64,000 nucleotides of DNA from Pseudophaeobacter arcticus DSM 23566. Its GTDB lineage: Bacteria; Pseudomonadota; Alphaproteobacteria; Rhodobacterales; Rhodobacteraceae. The translations under genes were made by a program, and so were the position numbers. The stretch covers positions 1,965,945-2,029,944 of the forward strand of contig NZ_KI421507.1 of NCBI RefSeq assembly GCF_000473205.1, read 5' to 3'. Positions 16,632 through 26,328 of the stretch are shown in pieces (position 1 is the stretch's first letter; each line of letters starts with the position of its first letter). The notes under the pieces were generated by a model. The model was not told the origin of the DNA and did no database searches. It was given only the letters and a program-made list of their open reading frames with translations.

Positions 16632-16843
16632 TTTAATCTCCAATGCTGCACCCAAAGTGGGTGGTTGGAGTTTACTGTAAAGATCTCAGCGCGCCTGGCA
16701 ATGACATGGAACAAGCCCGTTCTGGAGAATTCTCCCTATACCCCAGCTGGTGATAGGCTATGCTGCGCGCAACTGGCCAATTGCGTTGCAACAGCGCAGA
16801 GGTTACACGGCATGCAACGGCATACCATACGGAGATAGACACG

Positions 16844-18238
16844 ATGTCCGATACCCGCACCGAGACCGACAGCTTTGGTCCGCTAGAGGTTCCTACCGAC
16901 AAATATTGGGGCGCTCAAACCCAGCGCTCGCTTATGAATTTCCCCATCGGCTGGGAAAAGCAGCCCGTCGCCATCGTGCGGGCACTGGGCGTGATCAAAC
17001 AGGCCTGTGCCATGGCCAACAAGGCCTCTGGCAAGATGGAAGACCGCATTGCTGATGCCGTCATCGCCGCTGCAGGCGAAGTGATTGAGGGCAAGTTTGA
17101 CGACAACTTTCCATTGGTGGTCTGGCAGACAGGATCTGGCACCCAGTCCAACATGAACTCCAACGAGGTGATCGCCAACCGCGCCATCGAAATGCTGGGC
17201 GGCGTCATTGGCAGCAAAGACCCGGTTCACCCCAATGACCACTGCAATATGGGTCAGTCCTCCAACGACACCTTCCCCACCGCCATGCATATCGCCACCG
17301 CCATGTCGGTGCGGGACGTGCTGCTGCCCGGTCTGGAAAAACTCGCCAAGGGTCTGGAAGCCAAATCCGAAGAGTTCAAGGACATCATCAAGATTGGCCG
17401 CACCCATACCCAGGATGCGACACCGCTGACACTGGGCCAGGAATTTGGCGGCTACGCCCACCAGATCCGTCAGGGGATTGCCCGGGTTGAGCTGGCCATG
17501 CCCGGCATCTATGAGCTGGCACAGGGCGGCACCGCCGTTGGCACCGGGTTGAACACCCAGAAAGGCTGGAGCGAGACTGTTGCCGCTAATATGGCCGCGA
17601 TTACCGATCTGCCTTTTGTCACCGCCCCCAACAAATTCGAAGCCCTGGCCGCCCATGATGCCATGGTCTTCCTGTCGGGTGCCCTCGCGACCATCGCCGG
17701 GAGCTGCTACAAGATCGCCAGTGACATCCGCTTCCTGGGTTCCGGTCCCCGCTCCGGTCTGGGCGAGCTGATCCTGCCCGAGAATGAGCCTGGCTCTTCC
17801 ATCATGCCCGGCAAGGTGAACCCCACCCAGGCCGAAGCCCTGACCCAGGTGGCCGCCCATGTCATGGGCAATGACGCTGCAATCAAATTTGCCGGCAGCC
17901 AGGGCCATTTTGAGCTCAACGTCTATAACCCGATGATGTCCTACAACCTGCTGCAGTCGATCCAGCTCTTGGGCGACGCCGCCGACAGCTTCACCGAACG
18001 GATGCTCAACGGCATTCAGGCCAATGAGCCCCGCATCGAAAAGCTGATGAAGGAAAGCCTGATGCTGGTGACAGCTCTGGCGCCAACCATCGGCTATGAC
18101 AATGCCACCAAGGTCGCCAAGACGGCGCATAAAAACGGCACCACCCTCAAAGAAGAAGCCATCGCGCTTGGCTTTGTGGATGAGGCGACGTTTGACGCGG
18201 TTGTGCGCCCCGAGCAGATGATTGGTCCCAAGGACTGA
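16844..18238 (+). CDS. fumC: Class II fumarate hydratase
   Basis: The 464-residue tetrameric enzyme interconverts fumarate and malate in the TCA cycle. It shows the three conserved regions of the fumarase/aspartase superfamily: GSGTQSNMN (97-105), [10 protein letters not shown] (185-194) and the signature loop [10 protein letters not shown] (317-326). GGAGAT precedes the ATG at 16844. The stop overlaps the next small gene (TGATG), so translation is coupled to it. Confidence 0.96.
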   Translation: MSDTRTETDSFGPLEVPTDKYWGAQTQRSLMNFPIGWEKQPVAIVRALGVIKQACAMANKASGKMEDRIADAVIAAAGEVIEGKFDDNFPLVVWQTGSGTQSNMNSNEVIANRAIEMLGGVIGSKDPVHPNDHCNMGQSSNDTFPTAMHIATAMSVRDVLLPGLEKLAKGLEAKSEEFKDIIKIGRTHTQDATPLTLGQEFGGYAHQIRQGIARVELAMPGIYELAQGGTAVGTGLNTQKGWSETVAANMAAITDLPFVTAPNKFEALAAHDAMVFLSGALATIAGSCYKIASDIRFLGSGPRSGLGELILPENEPGSSIMPGKVNPTQAEALTQVAAHVMGNDAAIKFAGSQGHFELNVYNPMMSYNLLQSIQLLGDAADSFTERMLNGIQANEPRIEKLMKESLMLVTALAPTIGYDNATKVAKTAHKNGTTLKEEAIALGFVDEATFDAVVRPEQMIGPKD

Positions 18239-18414
18239 TGGGCAAGCCGGTCAATCTGAACCGGTTTCGGAAAACACAGGCGCGGGCCAAGGATAAGGCC
18301 CGCGCCGACCAGAACGCTGTGAAATTTGGCCGCAGCAAGCTGGAAAAATCGCTGGAAGAGGCCCGCGCCGCACAGGCCAAGCGCGCGCTGGATGGCCACA
18401 AGAGCGACGAATGA
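18238..18414 (+). CDS. Small basic protein, DUF4169-like
   Basis: The 58-residue, highly charged product ([20 protein letters not shown] at the start, ending DGHKSDE) resembles the short DUF4169 proteins of alphaproteobacteria. It starts on the A of the fumC stop (TGATG) and its own stop overlaps the next ATG (ATGA), giving a fumC-DUF4169-RHH chain. No catalytic residues are visible; it is probably helical. Function is unknown. Confidence 0.75.
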   Translation: MGKPVNLNRFRKTQARAKDKARADQNAVKFGRSKLEKSLEEARAAQAKRALDGHKSDE

Positions 18415-18644
18415 ACAGCCGGCCACGCAAACACTCTTTGACCCTACGCGGGCATCGCACCTCGGTCTCGCTGGAAGATCCCTTCTGGCTGGAGTTTCGC
18501 CAGATCGCAGCAAGAACAAATCGCCCAATCAATGAGTTAGCAGCCGAAATTGATGAGGTGCGCGGCGCTGACTGCGGCCTGGCCTCAGCCATTCGCCTGT
18601 TTGTCCTGCGTGATCTGCAAGCGCGGCTCGCCGCTCAGGACTGA
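18411..18644 (+). CDS. Ribbon-helix-helix domain protein
   Basis: The 77-residue protein matches the RHH_4 pattern: a beta strand (LTLRGHRTSVSLEDPFWLEF), then helices RQIAARTNRPINELAAEID and CGLASAIRLFVLRDLQARL. Such proteins bind DNA as dimers, and this short version is common beside fumC in Rhodobacteraceae. Its start overlaps the DUF4169 stop by 4 bases and its 3' end overlaps the convergent P450 gene by 10 bases. Confidence 0.8.
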   Translation: MNSRPRKHSLTLRGHRTSVSLEDPFWLEFRQIAARTNRPINELAAEIDEVRGADCGLASAIRLFVLRDLQARLAAQD

Positions 18645-20062
18645 TCTGCCTCGCCGCGCGGGGTAAACTGCAGCCAGATGCCGTTTTTTGATCGCACGGT
18701 CAGATGCGCCACTGGCACCGGCTCGGCGCCGGATTTGCAGGTGATTTTGAAATGCCGCAGGATCAGCGACAGGATCAGCGGCCCCTCCACCATGGCAAAT
18801 CCGGCGCCGGGGCAGACGCGTGGCCCTGCCGAGAACGGGATATAGGCCTCGCGCTGGCATTGTTTACCATTCTCCGTTTGCCAGCGGCTGGGGTCAAATC
18901 CGTCCGGGTTGTCCCACAGCCGCTCGTGCCGGTGCAGATGCCAGGGGCTCAGCACGATCTGCGCCCCCTTTGGCACCAACCGGTTGCGGAAGGTCACCGG
19001 GCAACTGGCCTCGCGCACCATCATCGGCACCGGAGGGTAGAGCCGCAACGCCTCGCGAAACACGTCCCGCGACAGGCGCAGCTTTGATATGGCGCTAAAA
19101 TTTTCATCCTCCAGCGCCTCAGCCTCCAGAACCAGCTGGTCTTGCCAGTCCGGGTAAAGCCCCATCAGGTAAAGCGTCCAGGCCAGCGCGGAGGCGCTGG
19201 TTTCATGGCCGGCAAGAAAGAAGATCGCCACCTGATCCACCATCTCCTGCGCGTCGAACCGCTCACCAGTGTCAGGATCGCAGGTGGTCATGATTTTGGT
19301 CGCCAGATCCTCTGGGGCGGTCCCGGCCTTGATCGCCGCCATGCGGGCTTCGGTCAGCTTGGTGATCAGGGCCCGGATCACTTTGGCATTGGGGCGGGTG
19401 CCGCGACGAAAGAACCGGGGCATCCATTTGGGGAGCGGCACAAAGGCCGCCAGGTTCAACAGGGGTTGGCTGCGCTGATAATTGCGAAAGCGGGTAAAGA
19501 CCTCCCCCGCCACTTCGTTTTCGATCGGGATTGAAAACAGGGTGCGGAAAATCACATCCGCCGCCACATGGCTGGTGATCTCTTCGGCCTCGATCTTTGC
19601 GCCCTGCCCGACCTGGCGCTGCAACCGCACAATGGCCGAGTCAGCCGCAGCCCGCATCGCCGGATAGGTCGCCTTGAGCCGACCACCTTCAAACGCGGGA
19701 TCAATGATGCGGCGCTGGCGTTTCCAGGTCTCACCATTGGTCAGGAAGACAGAATTCCCCAGCAGCGGCTTTAGCCCCTCGGCAATGCGGTCGGATTTGG
19801 GGAAGACATCAGGCTCTTCTTTCAGCACCCGCTTGATCAAATCCGGCTGGTTGATCAGAAAGGAACGAAAACTCGGGGCGCGGAATTCGGCCATCCAGGC
19901 CCGATAGAGCTTGGCCGGTTGCGCCGACAGGATATCGTCGCGAAACAGCCGCACATAGCGCCACAATGACACACGCACAGGGCGCGCCTGTGGTTTTGGC
20001 GGCTGGGGCCTGGGCACCTCTGGTTTTGGCTGGGGGCCGGGTTTATGGTCAGGCGCGCTCAT
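18635..20062 (-). CDS. Cytochrome P450 (CYP4/102-like bacterial type)
   Basis: The 475-residue heme monooxygenase has the I-helix motif AGHETS (284-289), the K-helix EALR (337-340), and the heme loop FSAGPRVCPGAGFAM with the axial Cys417. The N-terminal 30 residues are Pro/Lys-rich and probably disordered, with no membrane anchor. The general pattern resembles soluble fatty-acid or hydrocarbon hydroxylases, but the substrate cannot be read from sequence. No ferredoxin or reductase is adjacent. It overlaps the upstream hydrolase gene by 4 bases, so the two are translated together. Confidence 0.9.
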   Translation of the reverse strand: MSAPDHKPGPQPKPEVPRPQPPKPQARPVRVSLWRYVRLFRDDILSAQPAKLYRAWMAEFRAPSFRSFLINQPDLIKRVLKEEPDVFPKSDRIAEGLKPLLGNSVFLTNGETWKRQRRIIDPAFEGGRLKATYPAMRAAADSAIVRLQRQVGQGAKIEAEEITSHVAADVIFRTLFSIPIENEVAGEVFTRFRNYQRSQPLLNLAAFVPLPKWMPRFFRRGTRPNAKVIRALITKLTEARMAAIKAGTAPEDLATKIMTTCDPDTGERFDAQEMVDQVAIFFLAGHETSASALAWTLYLMGLYPDWQDQLVLEAEALEDENFSAISKLRLSRDVFREALRLYPPVPMMVREASCPVTFRNRLVPKGAQIVLSPWHLHRHERLWDNPDGFDPSRWQTENGKQCQREAYIPFSAGPRVCPGAGFAMVEGPLILSLILRHFKITCKSGAEPVPVAHLTVRSKNGIWLQFTPRGEADQS

Positions 20063-21369
20063 TCTGGCGACACCGAGGTATATTTGGACACAGGCACATC
20101 AATCCGGCTGGCAGAGGCCCTGCGTGTTTTATAGCGCTGCCGCAGCGTTTGTGCCCCCGCTGTGATGCGGAAATAGTCATAGTCGCCAGGTTGGTCAAAA
20201 GCGCAAAGATATTGGAAATGCAGGCGGAAAAACCGCCAGCGCAGCGCGGCCCACCGCGCCGGGCTCAGCGTCTGGGTGAAGGCGGCGGAAAACACCAGCG
20301 GCCAGCGTTTACCCGCTGGCGCAACGCCGCTCACCGCAACCGGATCACACAGCGCAAAGGCGCAGCCATCGCCCGGTGCCGAAACATCAATCCAAGCAAT
20401 TTCATCGCGCCGTGACAGATATTGCAGATCGCTGCGCAACCGGCTGGCACGGGGCAGGAAAGACACCATCGGCACCACCTGGCCCAGGGTCAGAAAGCCG
20501 ATTTCGGGGTATATCTCTGGCAGCCCCACGCGGATGAGATCCGCCAGAACCGACACCCCGACATGCGCCCCCGAGGAATGGCCAACCACCAATATTTCAT
20601 CAATATCACCCGCAACCAAGGCCGCCGCGATCTCTTGTTTAAAGGCAGCAATCCGCGCCTCCAACTCTGGTGGGTTTTCCCCGCGCGAAGCTGCCGAATA
20701 GGCGTAGTCATGCATCAGATAATAGGCAAAGAACTTGCCGTCCTGCTGTTTGAACCATCTGAGCAAAGCCCCCGCCGCCACAACGCCAACGCCCCAGCCG
20801 GGCAGCAGGGCGAACCAGGGCACCTGACCCATGAGCCGCGCCATAGCCGCCGCCCATGCAGCCCCACAGGCCCAGAGCAGCAGCAAGGCCAGGAGCGCCT
20901 GCACCAGCAGCATTCCAACCGGGTAGAGCGCGGCAATCACCGGGCCTTTGCGCAGCTGCATAAGGCGGCCCAACGTGCCAGAGGCTATGTAGATCCAGGC
21001 GGTACGGATCAGTTGCAGATAGGTTCCCACAATCGAGGCATCCATGCTGTCGCGCACAATATCGGACCAGACAAGCACGCTGAACTCGGTTTGCACCCGC
21101 TGCCCGTCGATCTCACCCGTGACCTGCCAGCCGTAGGGGCGCTGCCCTGCGCCTTTGCGGGCAGGAACCTGCGGCTGCAAAGAGATCCGATAGTTGCTCA
21201 GCTCTGCCTGAGCGGCAGATTCCTTGCGGTACAGCTCGCGGTAGCGGCGGGGGTGTATGGGATCATAACCGGGGATATAAAATACCCGCCGCGCCCGCAC
21301 CGGCGTGGCTGGGTCATCTGGCCTGCCCTGTGCCTCCTGCCCGATTGTGCCCCGCACTATGCTGTCCAT
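20059..21369 (-). CDS. Membrane-bound alpha/beta-hydrolase-like protein
   Basis: The 436-residue protein starts with a lipase-like segment (RRVFYIPGYDPIHPRRY, 28-44). It then has two or three membrane helices (about 145-205), and the nucleophile elbow GHSSG (263-267) in VVGHSSGAHVGVSVL. A possible acid/His pair lies further on (APGDGCAFALCDP, GDYDYFRI). The membrane segments inserted before the nucleophile are unusual for a hydrolase. It overlaps the P450 gene by 4 bases, suggesting a hydrolase plus monooxygenase acting on one lipid-like substrate. The function of the family is not known to me. Confidence 0.65.
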   Translation of the reverse strand: MDSIVRGTIGQEAQGRPDDPATPVRARRVFYIPGYDPIHPRRYRELYRKESAAQAELSNYRISLQPQVPARKGAGQRPYGWQVTGEIDGQRVQTEFSVLVWSDIVRDSMDASIVGTYLQLIRTAWIYIASGTLGRLMQLRKGPVIAALYPVGMLLVQALLALLLLWACGAAWAAAMARLMGQVPWFALLPGWGVGVVAAGALLRWFKQQDGKFFAYYLMHDYAYSAASRGENPPELEARIAAFKQEIAAALVAGDIDEILVVGHSSGAHVGVSVLADLIRVGLPEIYPEIGFLTLGQVVPMVSFLPRASRLRSDLQYLSRRDEIAWIDVSAPGDGCAFALCDPVAVSGVAPAGKRWPLVFSAAFTQTLSPARWAALRWRFFRLHFQYLCAFDQPGDYDYFRITAGAQTLRQRYKTRRASASRIDVPVSKYTSVSPE

Positions 21370-21524
21370 TCCCTGGCCTCGTTCTTTGGCCTCATTTCCT
21401 GGCCTCGTCGTCTTTGACGCCAGAGTAGTCGAGATTTCCGGCCAGAGTAAGGCCGAGACTGGACCAAGACTGGGCTATAGCTGAGCTATGGCTGGACGAA
21501 GACCGGGCCTGCCTGTGTACAAAG

Positions 21525-21561
21525 AAAAAAACCTCCCACTGGCGGCACCCAGAGGAAGGTT
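21525..21561 (-). terminator. Rho-independent terminator of ccdA
   Basis: On the minus strand AACCTTCC pairs with GGGAGGTT (21530-21561), followed by seven T (21525-21531). It lies about 30 bp beyond the ccdA stop. Confidence 0.8.
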
Positions 21562-21592
21562 TGGCGAAAGATCCGCAATGGTCGCCTGCGGC

Positions 21593-22345
21593 TTAGCCCA
21601 GAGTGGCAAGGAACGGAAAGGCTTCGAGCAACCACCAGGAGAAGGTCGAGAACAGCCCGGTGACCAGCATAAAGCCCACCAAAAGCAACAGCCCGCCCAT
21701 GAGTTTTTCGATCAGGCCCATATGGCGCTTCATCCGGTTCATCACCACCATCGAACGGTTCAGGAAGATCGCCGCCAACAAAAACGGCACCCCAAGGCCA
21801 AGCGCATAGATCCCCAACAACAAGGTGCCGCGACTGACCGAGGCCTCGGATGCAGCAAGCGACAGGATCGCCCCCAATTGCGGGCCAATGCAGGGCGTCC
21901 AGCCAAAGGCAAAGGCCAGCCCCAGCACATAGGCCCCCAGCACCGATCCACCGGCCTGACCGGCATCAACCCGCGCCTCGCGGTCCAGGATGGGAATGCG
22001 GAACACGGACAGGAAGTGCAGGCCAAAGATGATCACCACAACACCCGAAGCCTGGGCGAAAAGCTCCTGATTTTGCAGCACAAAGGCACCAAAGAATGAG
22101 GCGGTGAAGCCCAGCAGCAAGAACACTGTCGACAGCCCCAGAACAAAAAACAGCGCCGACAGAATTACCTTGCGCCGTGCAGCGGCAGTTCCCTGCATCT
22201 CGCCAATCGAGACGCCGCTCATATAGGCGAGATAGGGCGGTACAATTGGCAGCACACAGGGCGACAAAAAGCTGACCAATCCCCCCAGGAGCGCCACAAA
22301 CATTGCAGGCAAAAGCGCTGCATCTATGATCTCAATTCCAAACAT
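21593..22345 (-). CDS. ccdA: Cytochrome c biogenesis protein CcdA
   Basis: The 250-residue, six-helix membrane protein carries the two redox cysteines in FLSPCVLP (Cys30) and GWTPCIGP (Cys151). CcdA moves reducing equivalents from cytoplasmic thioredoxin to periplasmic CcmG/ResA-like proteins for cytochrome c maturation and disulfide reduction. AGGGGAAC precedes the ATG. It stands alone with its own terminator and is divergent from the TusA-like gene. Confidence 0.93.
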   Translation of the reverse strand: MFGIEIIDAALLPAMFVALLGGLVSFLSPCVLPIVPPYLAYMSGVSIGEMQGTAAARRKVILSALFFVLGLSTVFLLLGFTASFFGAFVLQNQELFAQASGVVVIIFGLHFLSVFRIPILDREARVDAGQAGGSVLGAYVLGLAFAFGWTPCIGPQLGAILSLAASEASVSRGTLLLGIYALGLGVPFLLAAIFLNRSMVVMNRMKRHMGLIEKLMGGLLLLVGFMLVTGLFSTFSWWLLEAFPFLATLG

Positions 22346-22461
22346 CTCGTTCCCCTAATACAGGCGTTGACGACCCATAGACCAGCCAGTGCCAAAGGTC
22401 ACGAGGCGCATTGGTCACATCCTTGTGGACAGCGCGTGAGCGGCGGCTTATCTGGATAAGC

Positions 22462-22707
22462 ATGACTGATTTCCCTACCGATAGCGATGCCACCCTGGAT
22501 GCCATTGGCCTGCTCTGCCCCCTGCCCGTGCTAAAAGCGCGCAAACGCCTGAAAGACATGGCGCCCGGCGCGGTCTTGCAGGTTCTTGCAGATGATCCGG
22601 CAGCCATTATCGACATCCCGCATTTCTGCGCCGAATCTGGCCATGATTTTCTTGGGCAAACCAGCCAGGATGACCATCAGATCTACCAAATTCGCAAAAC
22701 CGGCTAA
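22462..22707 (+). CDS. TusA/SirA-family sulfur carrier protein
   Basis: The 81-residue protein has the family motif LDAIGLLCPLPVLKARKRL with the sulfur-carrying Cys19, followed by the typical beta-alpha fold (AVLQVLADDPAAIIDIPHFC). TusA-like proteins pass persulfide sulfur to acceptors such as tRNA thiolation enzymes or sulfur oxidation systems. The ATG at 22462 is chosen over a longer frame because the fold starts right after it. A second cysteine (HFCAESGH) sits where some paralogs have one. The partner is unknown. Confidence 0.88.
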   Translation: MTDFPTDSDATLDAIGLLCPLPVLKARKRLKDMAPGAVLQVLADDPAAIIDIPHFCAESGHDFLGQTSQDDHQIYQIRKTG

Positions 22708-22775
22708 CCAGCAGCCCCCGGCCACCCCCGGTCAGCTGGATCCCAACCAAAGCGGCCTCGCTGGCTCAGACTGGC

Positions 22776-23171
22776 TCAGACAGGTATTGATCCCGCAGTT
22801 GGCGTGTCCTGGCTAAACAGGTTCAGCCAGCCCTGCCCCTGCCGCTGCCAGATGGATGACACATACATCGCATCTCTGCTGGCGGTTCCGGGGCGCTGAT
22901 ACAGTGCCAAATAGGACAGGCAGACATGATCCTTGCCCATCTGCAAGAGCCTGGGCTCGGTGAGCTCAAATGAGCTGACAGTCGGCCCTGCTTGCAGTTG
23001 ATCGCAATGTTCGGCCCGGGTGGCAAAACCGCTGGGGTAGACGCCCAGAAAATCAGCGTGGAGCGCGGCCTTGTCTGCTTCTGGATTGCCATCGACCAGG
23101 GCCTGCCAGACCCGTGTTTCCTGCTCCAGGATCTCAGTCAACAATCCAGAATGCCCGTTGTTCGTCATCAT
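22776..23171 (-). CDS. SnoaL-like/NTF2-superfamily protein
   Basis: The 131-residue protein looks like a DUF4440-type NTF2 fold: helix LTEILEQETRVWQALVDGN, then strands around FLGVYPSGFA, VCLSYLALYQRPG and DAMYVSSIWQRQGQGWLNLF. The ATG pair at 23171/23168 follows GGGGG at good distance; longer frames run through the rne terminator and are not credible starts. It is monocistronic and lies downstream of rne. No catalytic residue can be named; function unknown. Confidence 0.7.
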   Translation of the reverse strand: MMTNNGHSGLLTEILEQETRVWQALVDGNPEADKAALHADFLGVYPSGFATRAEHCDQLQAGPTVSSFELTEPRLLQMGKDHVCLSYLALYQRPGTASRDAMYVSSIWQRQGQGWLNLFSQDTPTAGSIPV

Positions 23172-23235
23172 CACGGCCCCCATGTGCTGCGGGTTTGTTT
23201 GCCATTTCGCCAGCGTCATAAACTCCGGCAGAAAC

Positions 23236-23265
23236 AAAAAAGGCGACCCCTGGGGGTCGCCTTTT
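23236..23265 (-). terminator. Rho-independent terminator of rne
   Basis: A 13-bp perfect stem (AAAAGGCGACCCC with its complement, 2-base loop, 23238-23265) begins 4 bases after the rne stop and is followed on the minus strand by a T run. The symmetric T/A flanks make it work in both directions. Confidence 0.9.
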
Positions 23266-23268
23266 GTC

Positions 23269-26200
23269 TTATCCGATAGACCACCATCCGCGCCGCTTGG
23301 GCTTGGGTGGGGCGGATGGTTCTGGCTCTGCAACCACTTCCACTTCCGCAGGCGCTGCGGGTTCCGGCGCGGCTTCTGCTGCAGGCGTTTCAGTGACCTC
23401 TGGCAGGGCCGTCACGTCCGGCGCGGCAACAGTCTCGGCAACAGGCTCCTGCTCAGCAGGCTCCGCTGCAGGGGGGTCTTCAACGGAAACCTCTGCGGCG
23501 GCGGCTTCATCCACCTCCGGCGCGGTTGCTTCGGCTGGTTGAGGCTCAGTTGCTGCTTTTGCAACAACGTCCTCTGCCGGAGCTTCTGACGCCGCAGTCT
23601 CAGAAACCGCAGGTTCAGAGACCTCAGGTTCAGAGACCGCGTCTTCTGTTACAGTACCCTCAGCCGGAGCCGCCTTTTCAGATGCGGGGGCCGCTACGGC
23701 CTCAGCCTCGTTTTTGCTGCTTGTTTCGGCTTCGCTCACAGGTGTGGTTTCTGCCGCAACGCTGGCAGTGTCCCCAGCCTCTGCCGCAGGGGCCTCTGCA
23801 CTCTGCGTCGCCTCAGCTGTGGTCTCTTCGCTTTTCTTGCTGCGCGAGCGTCCACCACGGGTACGGGTCCGGGTGCGGGTTGGTTTTTTCTCTTCAGACT
23901 CGGCCTCTTCACCTGCCTCGGAGTCGGGTTTGGTTTCCCCTTCAGATCCAGCTTCAGAGCTGTCGCCAGCTTCGGTCCCGTTGCTGTCACTGTCGTAGTT
24001 TTCACCGCCATTGCCGGACTTGCGACGCCGACGCCGACGCCGTTTGCGCTTGGGCTTGTCCTCGCCACTGGTCTCGGTCTCTTCAGATTCAGTGACCGCC
24101 TCCCGAGGCTGTTCTTCCTCTGCGACCTCGGCATCCGCCTCGGCCTCAGCCTCATCAGCGTCGATCTGCGCCATAAGGGAGGTGTCCGCCGACACAACGG
24201 GCGCTTCAGGAACAGTCACCACGCGGGTGGCCGTTTTGAATTTCTCCAGCGTGAAATCAGGGCTGACCAGATGCGCATCCCCTTCGATGCGGACCGACAT
24301 GCCGTAGCGGGCTTCGATCTGCGCGATATGTTCACGCTTCTGGTTCATCAGATAGTTGGCGATATCAATCGGGCAACGTACCAGAACCTCGCGCGAGCGG
24401 CGGCGCGTGCCTTCTTCCTCGATCTGGCGCAGGATCGACAGCGCCATGCTATCGTCGGAGCGGATCAGGCCGGTGCCGTGGCAATGTGGGCACGGCGCGG
24501 TTGTGGCCTCGATCATGCCGGGACGCAGACGCTGACGCGACATTTCCATCAGGCCAAAGCCCGAAATACGCCCAACCTGAATGCGGGCGCGATCCGTCTT
24601 CAGCTTGTCCTTCATGCGATTTTCAACGGCGGCGTTGTTCTTACGCTCATCCATGTCGATGAAGTCGATGACAATCAGACCGGCGAGATCACGCAGGCGC
24701 AGTTGGCGGGCCACCTCTTCGGCGGCCTCCAGGTTGGTGTTGAGCGCGGTTTCCTCGATCGAGGACTGTTTTGTCGCCCGACCAGAGTTCACGTCAACTG
24801 CCACCAAAGCCTCGGTGGTGTCGATCACGATATAGCCGCCCGATTTCAGCTGCACCGTGGGGTTGAACATACCACCAAGATAGCTTTCGACCTGGAACCG
24901 CGCAAAAAGCGGCAGGGTTTCCTGATAGTTTTTTACGTTCTTGGCGTGGGACGGCATGATCATTTTCATGAAGTCCTTGGCGATGCGATAGCCGCGCTCG
25001 CCCTCAACCAGCACCTCGTCAATCTCACGATTATAGAGATCGCGGATCGACCGTTTGATCAGGTCGCCCTCTTCGTAAATCTTGGCGGGGGCGATGCTTT
25101 TCAGCGTCAGCTCGCGGATCTGTTCCCAGAGCCGCTGCAGATATTCATAGTCGCGCTTGATTTCTGCCTTGGTGCGCTTGGCACCGGCTGTGCGCACAAT
25201 AAGGCCCGCACCCGATGGCACGTCGATTTCGGTGGCGATGTCTTTCAGTTTTTTGCGGTCAACGGCATTGGTGATCTTGCGGCTGATACCGCCACCGCGC
25301 GCGGTATTGGGCATCAAGACGCAGTAGCGCCCTGCCAGCGACAGATAGGTTGTGAGAGCAGCACCCTTGTTGCCGCGCTCTTCTTTGACAACCTGGACCA
25401 GCAGGATTTGACGGACCTTGATGACTTCTTGAATTTTATAACGACGTGGACGCGGCTTGCGGGCCGGGCGAATGTCTTCGCTGTCGTCTTCGTCGGCAAC
25501 CGATTCAATGCTTTCGTCTTTGGAGCTGGCATCGGCACGGGCTTCGGCCTGCGCTCCGTTTTCGCCGGTCTCGTCGCTTGCCTCTTTGTCAGTGTCAGCC
25601 TCGGCGGTGGCCTCTGCTGTGGGTTCAGCAGCGGCTTGCGCAGCTGCGCCCTGTTCAGTTGCCTCTTGTTCTGGCGCCTCGGCTGTGGCGGTTTCGCCCG
25701 CAGCGTCTTGGCTGGCCTCTTCCGGGCTGGAGGGCTCTTCTACGGGTGTGTCAGCGACCCGTTCCATCGGCGATGAGCCTTCGGGAACTTCGGCCAGCTT
25801 GGCCTCATCGCGCGCCATTTCCTCCACCAGATCGATGGTTTCCATACCGGCGATTTCCACAACTGCGGGAGTGTCGGCACCGGCTTCAGCGGCAGATGTA
25901 GCTGGAGCAACCTCTTTGGTTTCAACCGCGTCCCCAGAGGAGACCTTGGCGGCCTTGGGCCGGGAGCTTTTGCGGCTCCGAGAGCGCGACCGTGACGGCT
26001 TGGCCTCGTCGTCCTCTTCACGGGCACGCTGTGCTTCCGCATAGGCGCGCTCTTCTTCCATCAGGGCTTCGCGGTCAGCAACCGGGATCTGATAATAGTC
26101 TGGGTGGATTTCCGAAAAGGCCAGAAAGCCATGACGGTTGCCGCCATATTCCACAAAGGCGGCCTGTAGCGAAGGCTCGACCCGTGTGACTTTTGCCAGA

Positions 26201-26328
26201 TAAATATTGCCAGCTAGCTGGCGTTTGTTCTCGGATTCAAAGTCGAACTCCTCAACCTTGTTTCCGTCGACCACCACAACGCGAGTTTCTTCCGCGTGGG
26301 TGGCATCGATAAGCATCTTCTTTGCCAT
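23269..26328 (-). CDS. rne: Ribonuclease E/G
   Basis: The 1019-residue essential endoribonuclease organises the RNA degradosome. It has an S1 domain split by a long Glu/Ala/Ser-rich insert (about 95-300), then the 5' sensor and DNase I-like catalytic core with VAVDVNSGR and IVIDFIDM (catalytic Asp residues), and the zinc-link cysteines CPHCHGTG. The C-terminal scaffold (about 690-1019) is acidic and Arg-rich in blocks. It ends KRRGWWSIG, matching the GWW motif that binds polynucleotide phosphorylase in Caulobacter. The start is MAKKMLIDATH at 26328 with AAGGAAAC upstream. The low-complexity parts make reliable antisense open frames here, which are shadows. Confidence 0.95.
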   Translation of the reverse strand: MAKKMLIDATHAEETRVVVVDGNKVEEFDFESENKRQLAGNIYLAKVTRVEPSLQAAFVEYGGNRHGFLAFSEIHPDYYQIPVADREALMEEERAYAEAQRAREEDDEAKPSRSRSRSRKSSRPKAAKVSSGDAVETKEVAPATSAAEAGADTPAVVEIAGMETIDLVEEMARDEAKLAEVPEGSSPMERVADTPVEEPSSPEEASQDAAGETATAEAPEQEATEQGAAAQAAAEPTAEATAEADTDKEASDETGENGAQAEARADASSKDESIESVADEDDSEDIRPARKPRPRRYKIQEVIKVRQILLVQVVKEERGNKGAALTTYLSLAGRYCVLMPNTARGGGISRKITNAVDRKKLKDIATEIDVPSGAGLIVRTAGAKRTKAEIKRDYEYLQRLWEQIRELTLKSIAPAKIYEEGDLIKRSIRDLYNREIDEVLVEGERGYRIAKDFMKMIMPSHAKNVKNYQETLPLFARFQVESYLGGMFNPTVQLKSGGYIVIDTTEALVAVDVNSGRATKQSSIEETALNTNLEAAEEVARQLRLRDLAGLIVIDFIDMDERKNNAAVENRMKDKLKTDRARIQVGRISGFGLMEMSRQRLRPGMIEATTAPCPHCHGTGLIRSDDSMALSILRQIEEEGTRRRSREVLVRCPIDIANYLMNQKREHIAQIEARYGMSVRIEGDAHLVSPDFTLEKFKTATRVVTVPEAPVVSADTSLMAQIDADEAEAEADAEVAEEEQPREAVTESEETETSGEDKPKRKRRRRRRRKSGNGGENYDSDSNGTEAGDSSEAGSEGETKPDSEAGEEAESEEKKPTRTRTRTRGGRSRSKKSEETTAEATQSAEAPAAEAGDTASVAAETTPVSEAETSSKNEAEAVAAPASEKAAPAEGTVTEDAVSEPEVSEPAVSETAASEAPAEDVVAKAATEPQPAEATAPEVDEAAAAEVSVEDPPAAEPAEQEPVAETVAAPDVTALPEVTETPAAEAAPEPAAPAEVEVVAEPEPSAPPKPKRRGWWSIG

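Noticed and set aside
16883..18130. 415-codon minus-strand frame antisense to fumC
   Set aside because: Gly/His-rich shadow of a well-supported fumarase gene.
24271..25776. 501-codon plus-strand frame antisense to rne
   Set aside because: Follows from repeated acidic/alanine codons of RNase E; no family features.
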